Assembly (NCBI RefSeq): GCF_001513955.1
Contig: NZ_KQ948149.1
Coordinates: 654,227-718,226 of the forward strand
Reading direction: 5' to 3'
Length of the DNA stretch: 64,000 nt
Origin: Streptomyces pseudovenezuelae
GTDB lineage: Bacteria > Actinomycetota > Actinomycetes > Streptomycetales > Streptomycetaceae
Below the pieces are notes generated by a model. That model did not search any database. It saw nothing but the letters and a program-made list of their open reading frames with translations, and had not been told where the DNA came from. The translations under genes were made by a program, and so were the position numbers. Shown piece by piece: positions 45,701 through 53,705 of this stretch. How positions within the stretch are numbered: position 1 is the first letter of the stretch; every line of letters starts with the position of its first letter.

Positions 45701-46632
45701 CCCTCTCGAAGGTCCCCGCCCTGGCCCACCGGGACGCCTCCGGCCAGGTCACCGTCACCGGCAAGGACTTCTCCGTCACCGTCGACAAGGGCAGCGGGAC
45801 CATCACGTCGTACCAGGCGCACGGCACCCGCCTGATCACCTCGGGTCCCGTCCCGAACTTCTGGCGGGCGCCCACCGACAACGACCACGGCAACGGGCAG
45901 CACACCCGCAACCAGACCTGGCGCGACGCCGGTGCCCGCCGCAAGGTGACCGACGTGAGCGTGCGGGCCCTGCGGGACCGGGCCGTCGAGATCAAGGTGA
46001 GCGGCACCCTGCCGACGACGACCGAGTCGACGTACACCACGACCTACACCGTCTTCGGCAACGGCGAGATCAAGGTCGACAACACCCTGCACCCGGGCGC
46101 CGGTTCACTGCCGTACATACCGGAGGTCGGCACCCTTCTGTTCCTGCCGCGCCGTCTGGACCGGCTGCACTACTACGGCCGCGGCCCCGAGGAGAACCAC
46201 TGGGACCGCAACGATGGTACGGACGTGGGCCTCTACTCCGGGACCGTCGCCGAGCAGTGGACCTCCTACATCCGGCCGCAGGAGAACGGCAACAAGACCG
46301 ACGTCCGCTGGGCCGCGCTGACCGGCCGGGACGGCGTGGGCCTGCTGGTCTGCGGTGAACCCCTGCTGGAGGTCAACGCCTCGCACTACACCCCGGAGGA
46401 CCTGTCCAACGGGGTGCGCCACGACTACCAGCTCACCCCGCGCGACGCGGTCGTCCTGCGGGTCAACCACCGGCAGATGGGCGTCGGCGGCGACAACAGC
46501 TGGGGTGCGCACACCCACGACGAGTACAAGCTGTTCGCCGACCGGGACTACGCGTACACGTATCGGCTGCGGCCGCTGAAGGACGTGGGCGAGGCGACGG
46601 CGGCTTCGCGGCGGCCGACGGGCACGGCATAG
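42775..46632 (+). CDS. Tat-exported GH2 beta-galactosidase with inserted LamG domain
   Basis: A 1285-residue secreted glycoside hydrolase family 2 enzyme of the LacZ type. Residues 1-39 are a twin-arginine signal (S-R-R-R-L-L-E, then a hydrophobic run and GHAAE). The order is: sugar-binding domain (100-300), immunoglobulin-like domain, TIM barrel (about 390-620) with acid/base E504 in WSLGNEAGG and nucleophile E568 in VMIEYCHAMGNS, then a concanavalin-A-like LamG domain (about 634-794, LTGSLTVEAWFTPK, VAGVFDAAAGTLTLHVDGQ), then DUF4981 and the beta-gal small-chain domain (about 990-1270, PNFWRAPTDNDHGNG). ATG 42775 is preceded by GAGGAAGG. Export implies action on extracellular galactosides or plant polysaccharide fragments. 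Confidence 0.93.
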   Translation: MPHPYLPAPLSRRRLLESGAAVLGALALSSGPLAGRGHAAEGAPEWNGAIDLFRVGTQPPHTTLMPYADVGQALAADRTRSPYRVSLDGRWKFAYADRPADRDTDFHRTDVDDSDWDTIPVPSVWQVHGYDFPIYVNITYPWWGPNGLGEEAQPPAAPTRYNPVGQYRRTFTVPKDWSGRRTFLHFEGVKSAHYVWINGELVGYHEDSYTPAEYDITPHLRPGTNQIAVEVYRFSDGDWLEDQDMIRLSGIFRSVYLYSTPAVHLRDFKLDTPLGDDYTSAELSVTASVRDYGGGNQGDYTVETQLYDSGGHAVWPRPLQQAVALAAGDETTVQAAKAVPAPKLWSAEHPNLYTAVLRLRDPAGKVIETLSHRVGLREFALKDGLMRINGRPVSFRGTNRHEMHPDRGTALTRADLVKDITIIKRMNINSVRTSHYPNNPLWLELADEYGLYLVDETNLETHGIRDQYPGNHPDWSAACVARAQNMVHRDKNHASVVIWSLGNEAGGGSTFVNMRDWIKSYDTTRVVQYEGDDRPTISDIRSEMYDSPARVEQHARNTADTRPYVMIEYCHAMGNSNGNFKKYWDIIRRYPVLQGGWIWDFVDQSLSEPVPVRQLLTESGPGALTGEVLPASARFDRDKGVSGGTVFARDARLDLTGSLTVEAWFTPKVTGNHQPVIAKGDTHYALKQSGRTLEFFIHGGGQWITASWAVPDDWTGREHHVAGVFDAAAGTLTLHVDGQVRATKATSQRPGVNTAPLALAVDVDNPTREFSGTIRKARVYARALSAAELASDSRSPADEGVRFWFDAATVKLTEKRSAQKTFFAFGGDWGDNPNDGAFVADGIVTADRGHTGKAAEVKQIYQAVNASWATDGSVTLTNEYLFTNLREFSGSWTLSADGKVIQRGKLTRDQLNLAPLSSKSVTVPYKLPAAPAPGTEYFLQLSFTTRESTPWARAGFEVAKQQLAVDADSPAVTPAPLSKVPALAHRDASGQVTVTGKDFSVTVDKGSGTITSYQAHGTRLITSGPVPNFWRAPTDNDHGNGQHTRNQTWRDAGARRKVTDVSVRALRDRAVEIKVSGTLPTTTESTYTTTYTVFGNGEIKVDNTLHPGAGSLPYIPEVGTLLFLPRRLDRLHYYGRGPEENHWDRNDGTDVGLYSGTVAEQWTSYIRPQENGNKTDVRWAALTGRDGVGLLVCGEPLLEVNASHYTPEDLSNGVRHDYQLTPRDAVVLRVNHRQMGVGGDNSWGAHTHDEYKLFADRDYAYTYRLRPLKDVGEATAASRRPTGTA

Positions 46633-46694
46633 GTGCCGCGCCGGAGGTGCCGGGCCGGGCCGTCGGGCACCTGACGGCATCGTCGTGGCCGGTC

Positions 46695-46734
46695 GAGCCG
46701 TTCCCCGCGCCCCTCAGGGCTCGGGGAACGGCTC
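46695..46734 (+). terminator. Terminator after the beta-galactosidase gene
   Basis: GAGCCGTTCCCCG (46695-46707) pairs perfectly over 13 bp with CGGGGAACGGCTC (46722-46734); the loop is 14 nt. It sits 62 bp after the stop codon. Confidence 0.85.
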
Positions 46735-46769
46735 ACCCGCGCCTGCGAAGGAGCCCTGCGGCCGGCACC

Positions 46770-47000
46770 GGCCGCCGAGACCTCCGGGCCGCCCCCCGGC
46801 TGGTCCTGCAGAACCTGGTGATCGCGGGTACCTTCATCACCGGGCTCGTCCTGTGGGACCTCCTCGGCCACCTCCCGCTGCCGCTCGGGGTCGCCGGGCA
46901 CGAGGGCTCGACGGTCCTCGTCGGCCTCAACGGACTGCGGCTGCTGCGCGAGTCCGCGTGGCGGCCGGGCCGGGTCCCGTCCCAGGGCACGCGAGGCTGA
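46770..47000 (+). pseudogene. C-terminal remnant of a heavy-metal P1B-type ATPase
   Basis: The reading frame here contains PRLVLQNLVIAGTFITGLVLWDLLGHLPLPLG followed by VAGHEGSTVLVGLNGLRLLRE and a TGA at 46998-47000. This is the typical end of a metal-transporting P-type ATPase: the last two membrane helices with the GHEGSTVLV-LNGLRLL signature. The catalytic DKTGT and nucleotide-binding regions are missing, and a terminator hairpin interrupts any possible upstream portion. About 70 residues of homology remain. I read it as a decayed gene end, left after a deletion that brought the beta-galactosidase gene next to the DNA-repair pair. Confidence 0.72.
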
Positions 47001-47049
47001 TGTCGGATTCCCGCCAGCCGAGCCCGGCCGGGTGGCCGATGCTGGACGC

Positions 47050-48531
47050 ATGCAGACGGGGATGTACACCGAGACCGAGCGCTGTGTGCGCGCCGTGCAG
47101 TCCAAGGACGCGCGGTTCGACGGCTGGTTCTTCACCGCCGTCCTGACGACCCGCATCTACTGCCGGCCGAGCTGCCCGGTCGTCCCGCCCAAGCCCGGGA
47201 ACATGACCTTCTACCCGAGCGCGGCGGCCTGCCAGCAGGCGGGCTTCCGGGCCTGCAAGCGCTGCCGCCCCGACACCAGCCCGGGCTCGCCCGAGTGGAA
47301 CCAGCGCGCCGACCTCGTGGCCCGCGCGATGCGGCTGATCGCCGACGGCGTGGTCGACCGCGAGGGCGTGCCCGGCCTCGCCGCCCGCCTCGGCTACAGC
47401 ACCCGGCAGGTCGAACGCCAGCTCCTCGCCGAACTCGGCGCCGGCCCGCTCGCCCTCGCCCGCGCCCAGCGGGCTCAGACGGCGAGGATCCTCATCGAGA
47501 CGACCGCCCTGCCGATGGCGGACATCGCCTTCGCGGCCGGCTTCTCCGCCATCCGCACCTTCAACGACACCGTGCGCGAGGTCTTCGCGCTCGCGCCGAG
47601 CGAGCTGCGCACGCGGGCCGCGAAGCGGTCCACGCCGGACACCCCCGGCTTCCTGTCCCTGCGCCTGCCGTTCCGCGCGCCCCTCAACCCCGACAACCTC
47701 TTCGGCCACCTCGCAGCCACCGCGGTCCCGGGCGTGGAGGAGTGGCGGGACGGCGCGTACCGGCGCACGCTGAGGCTGCCGTACGGACACGGCATCGTGG
47801 CCCTCACACCTCAGCCCGACCACATCGCCTGCCGGTTGATGCTGAGCGACCTGCGCGACCTGACCGTCGCCATCAGCCGCTGCCGCCGGATGCTCGACCT
47901 GGACGCCGACCCGGTCGCGATCGACGACCAGCTGCGCAGGGACCGGCTGCTGGCCCCACTGGTGGACAAGGCGCCCGGCCGGCGGGTCCCGCGCACGGTC
48001 GACGAGGCGGAGTTCGCCGTACGGGCCGTGCTGGGCCAGCAGGTCTCCACGGCGGCGGCCCGCACCCACGCGGCCCGCCTGGTCACGTCCCACGGCGAAC
48101 CCGTCGACGACCCCGAGGGCGGCCTGACGCACCTCTTCCCGACCCCGGAGGCACTGGCCGCACTGGACCCCACCGCACTCGCCATGCCCCGCACCCGCCG
48201 TACGACGTTCACCACCCTGGTAAACCAACTGGCGGACGGCAGAATTCAGTTGGGCGTCGAGAGCGACTGGTCCGAGACCCGCTCCCGTCTCCTCGCCCTG
48301 CCCGGCTTCGGCCCCTGGACGGTCGACGTCATCGCCATGCGCGGCCTCGGCGACCCGGACGCCTTCCTCCCGACCGACCTCGGCATCCGCCGCGCCGCCC
48401 AGGAACTGGGCCTGCCCTCGACCCCGGCCGCGCTGACGGCCCGCGCGGCGGCCTGGCGGCCCTGGCGGGCCTACGCCGTCCAGTACCTGTGGGCGACCGA
48501 CAGTCACCCCATCAACTTCCTCCCCGTGTAA
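47050..48531 (+). CDS. alkA: Ada-AlkA fusion: alkylation-responsive regulator / 3-methyladenine DNA glycosylase II
   Basis: A 493-residue three-part repair protein. Residues about 12-80 form the Ada zinc domain with its cysteines in RIYCRPSCPVV and RACKRCRPD; one is the methyl-phosphotriester acceptor. Residues about 88-185 are an AraC-type HTH (GLAARLGYSTRQVERQLLAELG, MADIAFAAGFSAIRTFN). The C-terminal half is AlkA: an N-terminal beta domain, then the helix-hairpin-helix glycosylase with LPGFGPWTVDVIAMR and catalytic Asp in FLPTDLG. It senses DNA methylation and excises alkylated bases. ATG 47050 is preferred; GTG 47032 and ATG 47062 are in frame. The ogt gene follows after 9 bp, forming an adaptive-response operon. 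Confidence 0.93.
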   Translation: MQTGMYTETERCVRAVQSKDARFDGWFFTAVLTTRIYCRPSCPVVPPKPGNMTFYPSAAACQQAGFRACKRCRPDTSPGSPEWNQRADLVARAMRLIADGVVDREGVPGLAARLGYSTRQVERQLLAELGAGPLALARAQRAQTARILIETTALPMADIAFAAGFSAIRTFNDTVREVFALAPSELRTRAAKRSTPDTPGFLSLRLPFRAPLNPDNLFGHLAATAVPGVEEWRDGAYRRTLRLPYGHGIVALTPQPDHIACRLMLSDLRDLTVAISRCRRMLDLDADPVAIDDQLRRDRLLAPLVDKAPGRRVPRTVDEAEFAVRAVLGQQVSTAAARTHAARLVTSHGEPVDDPEGGLTHLFPTPEALAALDPTALAMPRTRRTTFTTLVNQLADGRIQLGVESDWSETRSRLLALPGFGPWTVDVIAMRGLGDPDAFLPTDLGIRRAAQELGLPSTPAALTARAAAWRPWRAYAVQYLWATDSHPINFLPV

Positions 48532-48540
48532 GGACGTTCA

Positions 48541-49023
48541 GTGAAGCAGCACACCGTGATCGACAGTCCCTACGGCCCTTTGACCCTGGTCGCCGACGAC
48601 GGCGTCCTGTGCGGCCTCTACATGACCGACCAGCGCCACCGCCCGCTGGAGGAGACCTTCGGCGCACCGGACGAAGGATGGTCCAAGGAGGCCGAGGACC
48701 AGCTGACGGCCTACTTCCAGGGCGAGTTGAAGGAGTTCACCCTGGAACTGCGCCTGCACGGCACGCCGTTCCAGCGCACGGTCTGGGAACAGCTGCGCCG
48801 GATCCCGCACGGCGAGACCCGCACCTACGGCCAACTCGCCGACGCCCTCGGCAACCCCAAGGCCACCCGCGCGGTCGGCCTCGCCAACGGCCGGAACCCG
48901 ATCGGCATCATCGTCCCCTGCCACCGCGTGGTGGGCGCGGACGGCAGCCTCACGGGATACGGCGGCGGCCTGGAGCGCAAGCAGCGGCTGCTGGACTTCG
49001 AGCGGGGGGCGGCGCTCTTCTAG
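48541..49023 (+). CDS. ogt: Methylated-DNA-protein-cysteine S-methyltransferase
   Basis: A 160-residue suicide methyltransferase that repairs O6-methylguanine. It shows the HTH-containing domain PFQRTVWEQLRRIPHGETRTYGQLADALGNPKATRAVGLANGRNP and the active site I-I-V-P-C-H-R-V with acceptor Cys127, followed by GADGSLTGYGGGLERKQRLL. GTG 48541 has TAAGGA upstream. It is the second gene of the operon with the Ada-AlkA fusion, so it is likely induced by alkylation through that protein. Confidence 0.96.
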   Translation: MKQHTVIDSPYGPLTLVADDGVLCGLYMTDQRHRPLEETFGAPDEGWSKEAEDQLTAYFQGELKEFTLELRLHGTPFQRTVWEQLRRIPHGETRTYGQLADALGNPKATRAVGLANGRNPIGIIVPCHRVVGADGSLTGYGGGLERKQRLLDFERGAALF

Positions 49024-49123
49024 CCGTCGTCAATGGGGAGTTCTTCCGATCCCTGAAGTGGTGGCGTGTCCGTACGTTCCAGCTGACCGAAGCACATCGC
49101 AGTCCGAAAGGCTGGAGGCCACC

Positions 49124-49525
49124 ATGGCTGGATCGTTCGACGCCGAGATCAAGATGGTCTATCCCGTCGACGACGGGACGTTCTTCACGGTCGACCGCAT
49201 CCCGAGCGGTACGCCCTTCGACGTCATCGCCAACGTGGAGATCGGCGACGAGATCAACGGCAACGTCGACGAACACGACGTGTGGGTCTCGGTGCGCAAC
49301 CTCAGCAAGTCGACCGTCGTCGCCGCCCGACACCTCAACGAGACCCTGGCCCCCCAGAAGGACACCCGGCGCAGGCTGGAGGTCCGGGTCGACTTCGACA
49401 CCCCGTGGACCGCGGACAACGGCGACGTACTGGAGGTGGTGGCCTCCTATCGCGTGCGTGCCGGGATCAACACCATTTTCTCGGCGGCACGCAGCCTGCC
49501 GTTCGTCATCGCTCCCGAGGACTGA
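49124..49525 (+). CDS. Small conserved protein of unknown function
   Basis: A 133-residue acidic soluble protein with a predicted all-beta fold. It begins MAGSFDAEIKMVYPVDDGTFF and continues IPSGTPFDVIANVEIGDEINGNVDEHDVWVSVRNLSKSTVVAARHLNETLAPQ, then RLEVRVDFDTPWTADNGDVLEVVASYRVRAGINTIFSAARSLPFVIAPED. The strands alternate like an immunoglobulin or jelly-roll sandwich. There is no signal peptide and no Cys. GGAGG lies 7 nt before ATG 49124, and a strong hairpin follows the stop, so it is a self-contained unit. I do not recognise the family. Confidence 0.75.
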   Translation: MAGSFDAEIKMVYPVDDGTFFTVDRIPSGTPFDVIANVEIGDEINGNVDEHDVWVSVRNLSKSTVVAARHLNETLAPQKDTRRRLEVRVDFDTPWTADNGDVLEVVASYRVRAGINTIFSAARSLPFVIAPED

Positions 49526-49533
49526 GTCCGGCC

Positions 49534-49568
49534 GGCGGTTCCGTCGTCCGCACGACGCCGGAACCGCC
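49534..49568 (+). terminator. Terminator after the small beta-rich protein
   Basis: GGCGGTTCCG (49534-49543) pairs with CGGAACCGCC (49559-49568), and inside it TCGT pairs with ACGA. It starts 9 bp after the stop codon. Confidence 0.75.
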
Positions 49569-49928
49569 GTAGGTGCCGGGTGGGGTTCTCGTGCGCCAAC
49601 CGCAGTGGAGCCGGTCTGCGGAGCGGTGTACGACCGGCTGACGAGGTGTTGAGGGGCCAAGTCCGCGGTGCGCTACCCGGCCTGGCCCGCCCGTCCCGGA
49701 AGCCGTGGTCCGGCAGGGCGAGCCGTCCCGTGCGACGGTCGCCGCCACCGGGACGGGGATGTCCGCCCGGGCACGCTTGACCATCCTCGTGACCAGGGTG
49801 ACCGGCGCACGATGGGGCGCCCCCTCCCTCGCTACCGGACTGAGTGCTTGTTGCACGCGCACAGTCCTCGATGCGGCCCGGCCGCACGATGCGTGCCGTC
49901 CCGCCCGGCTGCCGCGATTCTGTCTGGC
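49569..49928. other. Intergenic region without a recognisable gene
   Basis: These 360 bp between a terminator and the LuxR-type gene contain no frame with convincing coding character on either strand. The last 15 bp, GATTCT followed by 7 nt and ATG 49929, could be a weak leaderless promoter. No repeats were seen. Confidence 0.5.
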
Positions 49929-50720
49929 ATGACGGAGCTGGAGACTCGTGACTACCGCCGCATGCTCGACCTTGCGGTCACCCTCCTGGAAAGCCTCGAT
50001 CCGGACTGGTCGCTCGCGACGGCCGAACTCAACGAGGTGCTGCACGGGGGGCTGTGCCTGTTTCTCGACGACATCCGATTCACGCGGCGGTCCGGGTATG
50101 TCAGGGCGTGGGCCCCGGCCACCCCGCGGCTGGACCGTCTTTCCTGGGACATGCTCCTGCGCGCCAACATGGGGGCTCACCCGATCGCCGCGTACTACGC
50201 CGGCTGCACGGACCGGACGCCGGTCAGTATCGGGGACGTGGCGGGTCCTGGTCACTGGCCCCGGACGACCACGTATCGCACCATGCAGACCCTGTTCGAG
50301 GTGAACGACCAGATCGCCTTGCCGCTGCGCGCTCCCACGGGCGCCGTCCGGTCCTTCCTCGTCTGCCGCCCCACAGGCGAGAGCGTCACCGACCGTGACC
50401 GGCTGTACGCCCGACGCATCCAGCCGCTGCTCATCCGCGTGGACAGCCACCTCAGGGAACTGCAACGTCTGCGGGCAACGGTCCCGGACCCCCCGCAGCC
50501 CCTGCGACGCGCCGAGGAACACGGCATCACCCCTCGTGAGTTGACCGTCCTGTCCCTGCTGGCGGAGGGCCTCACCACCGCGTCCATAGCCGGCCGGCTG
50601 TCGATCTCCGTCCACACGGCCAACACGCACCTGGAGCGCCTCTACCGCAAACTCGGCACCACCAACCGCCTGACGACGGTGCTCACCGCTCGTGAACTGG
50701 GGTTGATCGCGGAGCGCTGA
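49929..50720 (+). CDS. LuxR-family regulator with GAF-like N-terminal domain
   Basis: A 263-residue regulator. The N-terminal 170 residues form a GAF/PAS-like sensor region (LAVTLLESLDPDWSLATAELNEVL, GGLCLFLDDIRF, QTLFEVNDQIALPLRAPTGAVRSFLVCR). Residues about 200-262 are a LuxR-type HTH (ITPRELTVLSLLAEGLTTASIAGRLSISVHTANTHLERLYRKLGTTNRL). No receiver Asp is present, so it is an orphan sensor-regulator responding to a small ligand. ATG 49929 is the only start with good downstream coding. It is convergent with the WD40 gene with a 21-bp gap. Confidence 0.88.
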   Translation: MTELETRDYRRMLDLAVTLLESLDPDWSLATAELNEVLHGGLCLFLDDIRFTRRSGYVRAWAPATPRLDRLSWDMLLRANMGAHPIAAYYAGCTDRTPVSIGDVAGPGHWPRTTTYRTMQTLFEVNDQIALPLRAPTGAVRSFLVCRPTGESVTDRDRLYARRIQPLLIRVDSHLRELQRLRATVPDPPQPLRRAEEHGITPRELTVLSLLAEGLTTASIAGRLSISVHTANTHLERLYRKLGTTNRLTTVLTARELGLIAER

Positions 50721-50741
50721 GGAGACGCGGGTGGTCGGCTT

Positions 50742-52139
50742 TCAGTGAGCGTGGCCCGTGTCCCGGACCTTCCAGACGAGCAGGCCGTCCGGACAGGCCG
50801 CGGCCATGAGGTCACCCCGCGGACTCCAGGCCAGGCCGGACACCACGTGTCCGATGTCGATGTGGAATTCCTTTCCTCCCGAGCTGAGATTCCACCCGAT
50901 GATGTTTCCCTCCCTGTCTCCGGCCGCGATCAGGTTTCCCTCCGGATGGAATGCGATCGATTTCACGCAGGAGTCATGGGAGACGTGTCCGATCCGTCGA
51001 TGAAGATCCGGCTCGAACACATGAATGTTCCCCTCGATGTCGCCGACCGCTATCCGGTCTTTCCGTGACATCGCCACGGAATGCACAGGTGTTTCACCCA
51101 CTTCCTCGTTCCATGCCGGTTGTGGATCGGTCGGCCCCGAGTAGCTGAAGAGTCCTTCGGTACCGACGACGGCGAAACGTTGGGTGGCCGGAGAAAATGT
51201 GACGCTCTGATCACCCGCGGACTCGAGCTCACGGACGACCCGGCGACGGCTCAGGTTCCAGACTCTGGTCCGAAGGTCTTCGCAGATGGTGACGGCCCAT
51301 TCCCCCAGGTTGTCCATGGACGCGCCGACGACCTCGTCATCGTGATGGAGGGATGCCAGGACGTCGCCGGAAAGCACATCGTGCAGGTGGACTGTGTCCG
51401 ATTCGTCGAAGATCAGGAGCTTGCGGCCGTCCGAGCTGAATTCGACACCTTCGATGTCTCCGTGGTTTCCGCGGAGGGGTTTCACGGTTCGCACCGGGGT
51501 ACCGCGCCCACAGTTCCAGAGCCTGATCGTTCCATCGGTGTGGGCGCACGCGACGACTCCTCCATGAGGACCGAAACTGGCTGCGGTGCCCAGGGTTTCC
51601 TCGTCGCCTCGTGTGTACAGGTGTTCCGGCGGTCGGCTGCTGGTCGGCGCCCGGGGCGACGGCTCGCTGCTGCCGGCGATGAAGGCACGCAGTATTTCCT
51701 CGTTCCGGTTTCCGGCTCGCAGTTGTGTGACGGCGCCGGGGAGGGAGAGGGCGTCGGCTGCTGCCCCCGCCGCGTCCCCGATCGCGCCGACTGCTCCGTC
51801 CAGCAGGCCGAACACGCTCATGTGATCCAGAGATTTCGACAGAGTGTGCAGGAGGTCAGGTGCGGGAGGCGGTGCGTCGGTTCCCGGAGGGCTCAGGTAG
51901 AACCGGTACGTCCCGTCAGCGGTGTGCAGGTCGAAGCGCGAGGCGAAGAGCTTCGTCGTCCTGCGCCAGATCAAGGAAGAATCCGTGATCTCGGTGGAGA
52001 CTATTTCCTGCCGGTTCACTCGGAATGTAAGCCGTTCCTTGCTCGCCTCCAGGATTCCCACCCAAATTCCGGACCATGTGTATCTGACCCGGCGGCAATC
52101 AGGGTCGCACCAGGCCAACATCACCAGTGTCTCGTTCAT
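50742..52139 (-). CDS. WD40 beta-propeller protein with PH/GRAM-like N-terminal domain
   Basis: A 465-residue protein. Residues about 20-85 (WSGIWVGILEASKERLTFRVNRQEIVSTEI..., RFDLHTADGTYRFYLSPPG) look like a PH or GRAM-type lipid/protein-binding fold. A helical linker with AVGAIGDAAGAAADALSLPG follows. Residues about 175-462 carry six to seven WD40 repeats (VACAHTDGTIRLWNCG, GVEFSSDGRKLLIFDESDTVHLHD, SIAFHPEGNLIAAGDREGNIIGWN, GLAWSPRGDLMAAACPDGLLVWK). There is no signal peptide or kinase domain. Base composition is less GC-rich than its neighbours, a possible sign of transfer. GGGGA precedes ATG 52139. Likely a scaffold; partner unknown. Confidence 0.85.
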   Translation of the reverse strand: MNETLVMLAWCDPDCRRVRYTWSGIWVGILEASKERLTFRVNRQEIVSTEITDSSLIWRRTTKLFASRFDLHTADGTYRFYLSPPGTDAPPPAPDLLHTLSKSLDHMSVFGLLDGAVGAIGDAAGAAADALSLPGAVTQLRAGNRNEEILRAFIAGSSEPSPRAPTSSRPPEHLYTRGDEETLGTAASFGPHGGVVACAHTDGTIRLWNCGRGTPVRTVKPLRGNHGDIEGVEFSSDGRKLLIFDESDTVHLHDVLSGDVLASLHHDDEVVGASMDNLGEWAVTICEDLRTRVWNLSRRRVVRELESAGDQSVTFSPATQRFAVVGTEGLFSYSGPTDPQPAWNEEVGETPVHSVAMSRKDRIAVGDIEGNIHVFEPDLHRRIGHVSHDSCVKSIAFHPEGNLIAAGDREGNIIGWNLSSGGKEFHIDIGHVVSGLAWSPRGDLMAAACPDGLLVWKVRDTGHAH

Positions 52140-52344
52140 CGGGTCCCCGTCCGGTCATCGTGGCAAGGGAAAGCATCCTCCTCTGCTGTGCCGTGAACCA
52201 GACTTGGCGACGTACCGCAAAACATCATCCGGAAAAGCAGCCACGCTCTTCTGGCTCTTTCCCGCCAGTGGGTTCCTTGCCTGTTCCCGGTGCCGCGAAT
52301 GACGTATGCCATGCACCGGAATCAGTGTCACGCTCCTCGGATTT

Positions 52345-53091
52345 TCAGGCGGACCGGTGCTCATCATCGGATGCGAGGCGCCGTAGCACTCGGGGCAACG
52401 CCGTGCCGATCGGCTCCCGGATCACCTCGTCGGCGCGGTCGTCGTACGGTGTCGGTTCGGCGTTGACGATGACGAGCCGGGCGCCGTGGTCGGCGGCGAT
52501 GCCCGCGAGGTCCGCCGCCGGCTGGACCTGGAGAGTGGTGCCGACGGCGATGAAGACCTGGCACGCCTTGGTGATGGCGACCGCCTCGCCGAGGACCATG
52601 GGGTCGAGGCGCTCGCCGAACATCACGGTCGCCGACTTGAGGATGCCGCCGCAGTCCAGGCACGGCGGGTCCACCTCACCGGCATCGACCCGGGCGAGCG
52701 CGTCCTCCATCGAGCCCCGGGCGTGACACTTCGTGCACACCACCTGCCGTGCGGTGCCGTGCAGTTCGAGGACCTTGCGGGCGGGCATCCCGGCGAGCTG
52801 GTGCAGCCCGTCCACGTTCTGCGTGATCACCCGTACCGGTACCCCGGACCTCTCCAGCTCGGCCACCGCCACATGCGCCGCGTTGGGCTCGGCGGTCAGC
52901 GCGCGGTTCGCCCGCCGCATCTGCCACGAGCGGCGGCGGATCTCCGGATCACCCATGTAGTAGGCGTACGTCACGAGCTTCTCGGCCTCGGGATCCGTGC
53001 GCCACAGGCCTTTCGGGCCGCGGTAGTCGGGGATTCCGGAGTCGGTGGAGACACCGGCGCCGCTGAGGAGGGCGACGAGGGGCTTGGTCAT
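52345..53091 (-). CDS. cobB: Sir2-family NAD-dependent protein deacylase (sirtuin)
   Basis: A 248-residue sirtuin. It shows LLSGAGVSTDSGIPDYRG (NAD Rossmann), ITQNVDGLHQLAG, catalytic His in ELHGTARQVVC, and the zinc ribbon C-x2-C...C-x2-C in VVCTKCHARG and PPCLDCGG, then FIAVGTTLQVQPAA and VIVNAEPTPYDDRAD. It deacetylates lysines using NAD and forms O-acetyl-ADP-ribose. Start ATG 53091 (MTKPLVALLSGAG) is supported by TACCCT seven nt upstream, a leaderless geometry; the longer frame to 53184 is rejected. It is followed downstream by the WD40 gene on the same strand after a 205-bp gap. Confidence 0.95.
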   Translation of the reverse strand: MTKPLVALLSGAGVSTDSGIPDYRGPKGLWRTDPEAEKLVTYAYYMGDPEIRRRSWQMRRANRALTAEPNAAHVAVAELERSGVPVRVITQNVDGLHQLAGMPARKVLELHGTARQVVCTKCHARGSMEDALARVDAGEVDPPCLDCGGILKSATVMFGERLDPMVLGEAVAITKACQVFIAVGTTLQVQPAADLAGIAADHGARLVIVNAEPTPYDDRADEVIREPIGTALPRVLRRLASDDEHRSA

Positions 53092-53198
53092 GTCACCGAG
53101 GGTAGGGCGGGTGATCGGGAACGGGCGAACGGATATCCGAACGCCTGATCCGGGCCGGAGCGTGCGGCCCCGGACCACGACCACGATGACCCGCCGGG

Positions 53199-53693
53199 TC
53201 AGCCCACCCGATGCCCGTTCTCCAGCTCCACCGTCCCCGAGCCGTCCGTGAGCGCGTCCAGTGCGGCCAGGACGCGGCGGCCGAGGGCGCCCGGGAGGTG
53301 GGCGGTGAGTTCCTCGCGCGGGACTAGGCGCCAGGACAGGAGTTCCTCCTCCTGGAGGCGGATCGCCTTGAAGTCGTCCTCGGTGAGCACCCCGCCGTCG
53401 TACAGGTACGCGACCAGCGGCGGGCGGGTCGTCCCGGGTACCCAGTCCACCGCCAGCAGCCGCCCGAGCGTGCGGTCCAGACCGATCTCCTCCGCGGTCT
53501 CTCGGCGCGCGCCCTGCCGGGGGGTCTCGCCCTCGTCGGACTCGATCGTGCCGCCCGGAAGCGCCCAGCCCTCACGGTAGTTGGGCTCGACGAGGAGCAC
53601 CCGGCCGTCCGCGTCCCGGAAGAGGGCGGCGGCTCCGGCGATGACGCGGGGGAGACCGGCGATGTAGGCGGCGTAGTCCTCGGTGGTGGTCAT
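53199..53693 (-). CDS. NUDIX hydrolase
   Basis: A 164-residue NUDIX-fold pyrophosphatase. The Nudix box is intact: G-G-T-I-E, seven residues, then R-Q-G-A-R-R-E-T-A-E-E-I-G (residues about 47-69), which supplies the metal-binding glutamates. Upstream ITAAGALFRDADGRVLLVEPNYREGWALPGG is typical. The substrate (modified nucleotide, ADP-ribose or sugar nucleotide) is not specified. ATG 53693 is preceded by TACCCT with a 6-nt gap and no usable ribosome-binding site, so a leaderless start is likely. It lies upstream of the sirtuin gene on the same strand. Confidence 0.93.
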   Translation of the reverse strand: MTTTEDYAAYIAGLPRVIAGAAALFRDADGRVLLVEPNYREGWALPGGTIESDEGETPRQGARRETAEEIGLDRTLGRLLAVDWVPGTTRPPLVAYLYDGGVLTEDDFKAIRLQEEELLSWRLVPREELTAHLPGALGRRVLAALDALTDGSGTVELENGHRVG

Positions 53694-53705
53694 CCTCGAA
53701 GGGTA

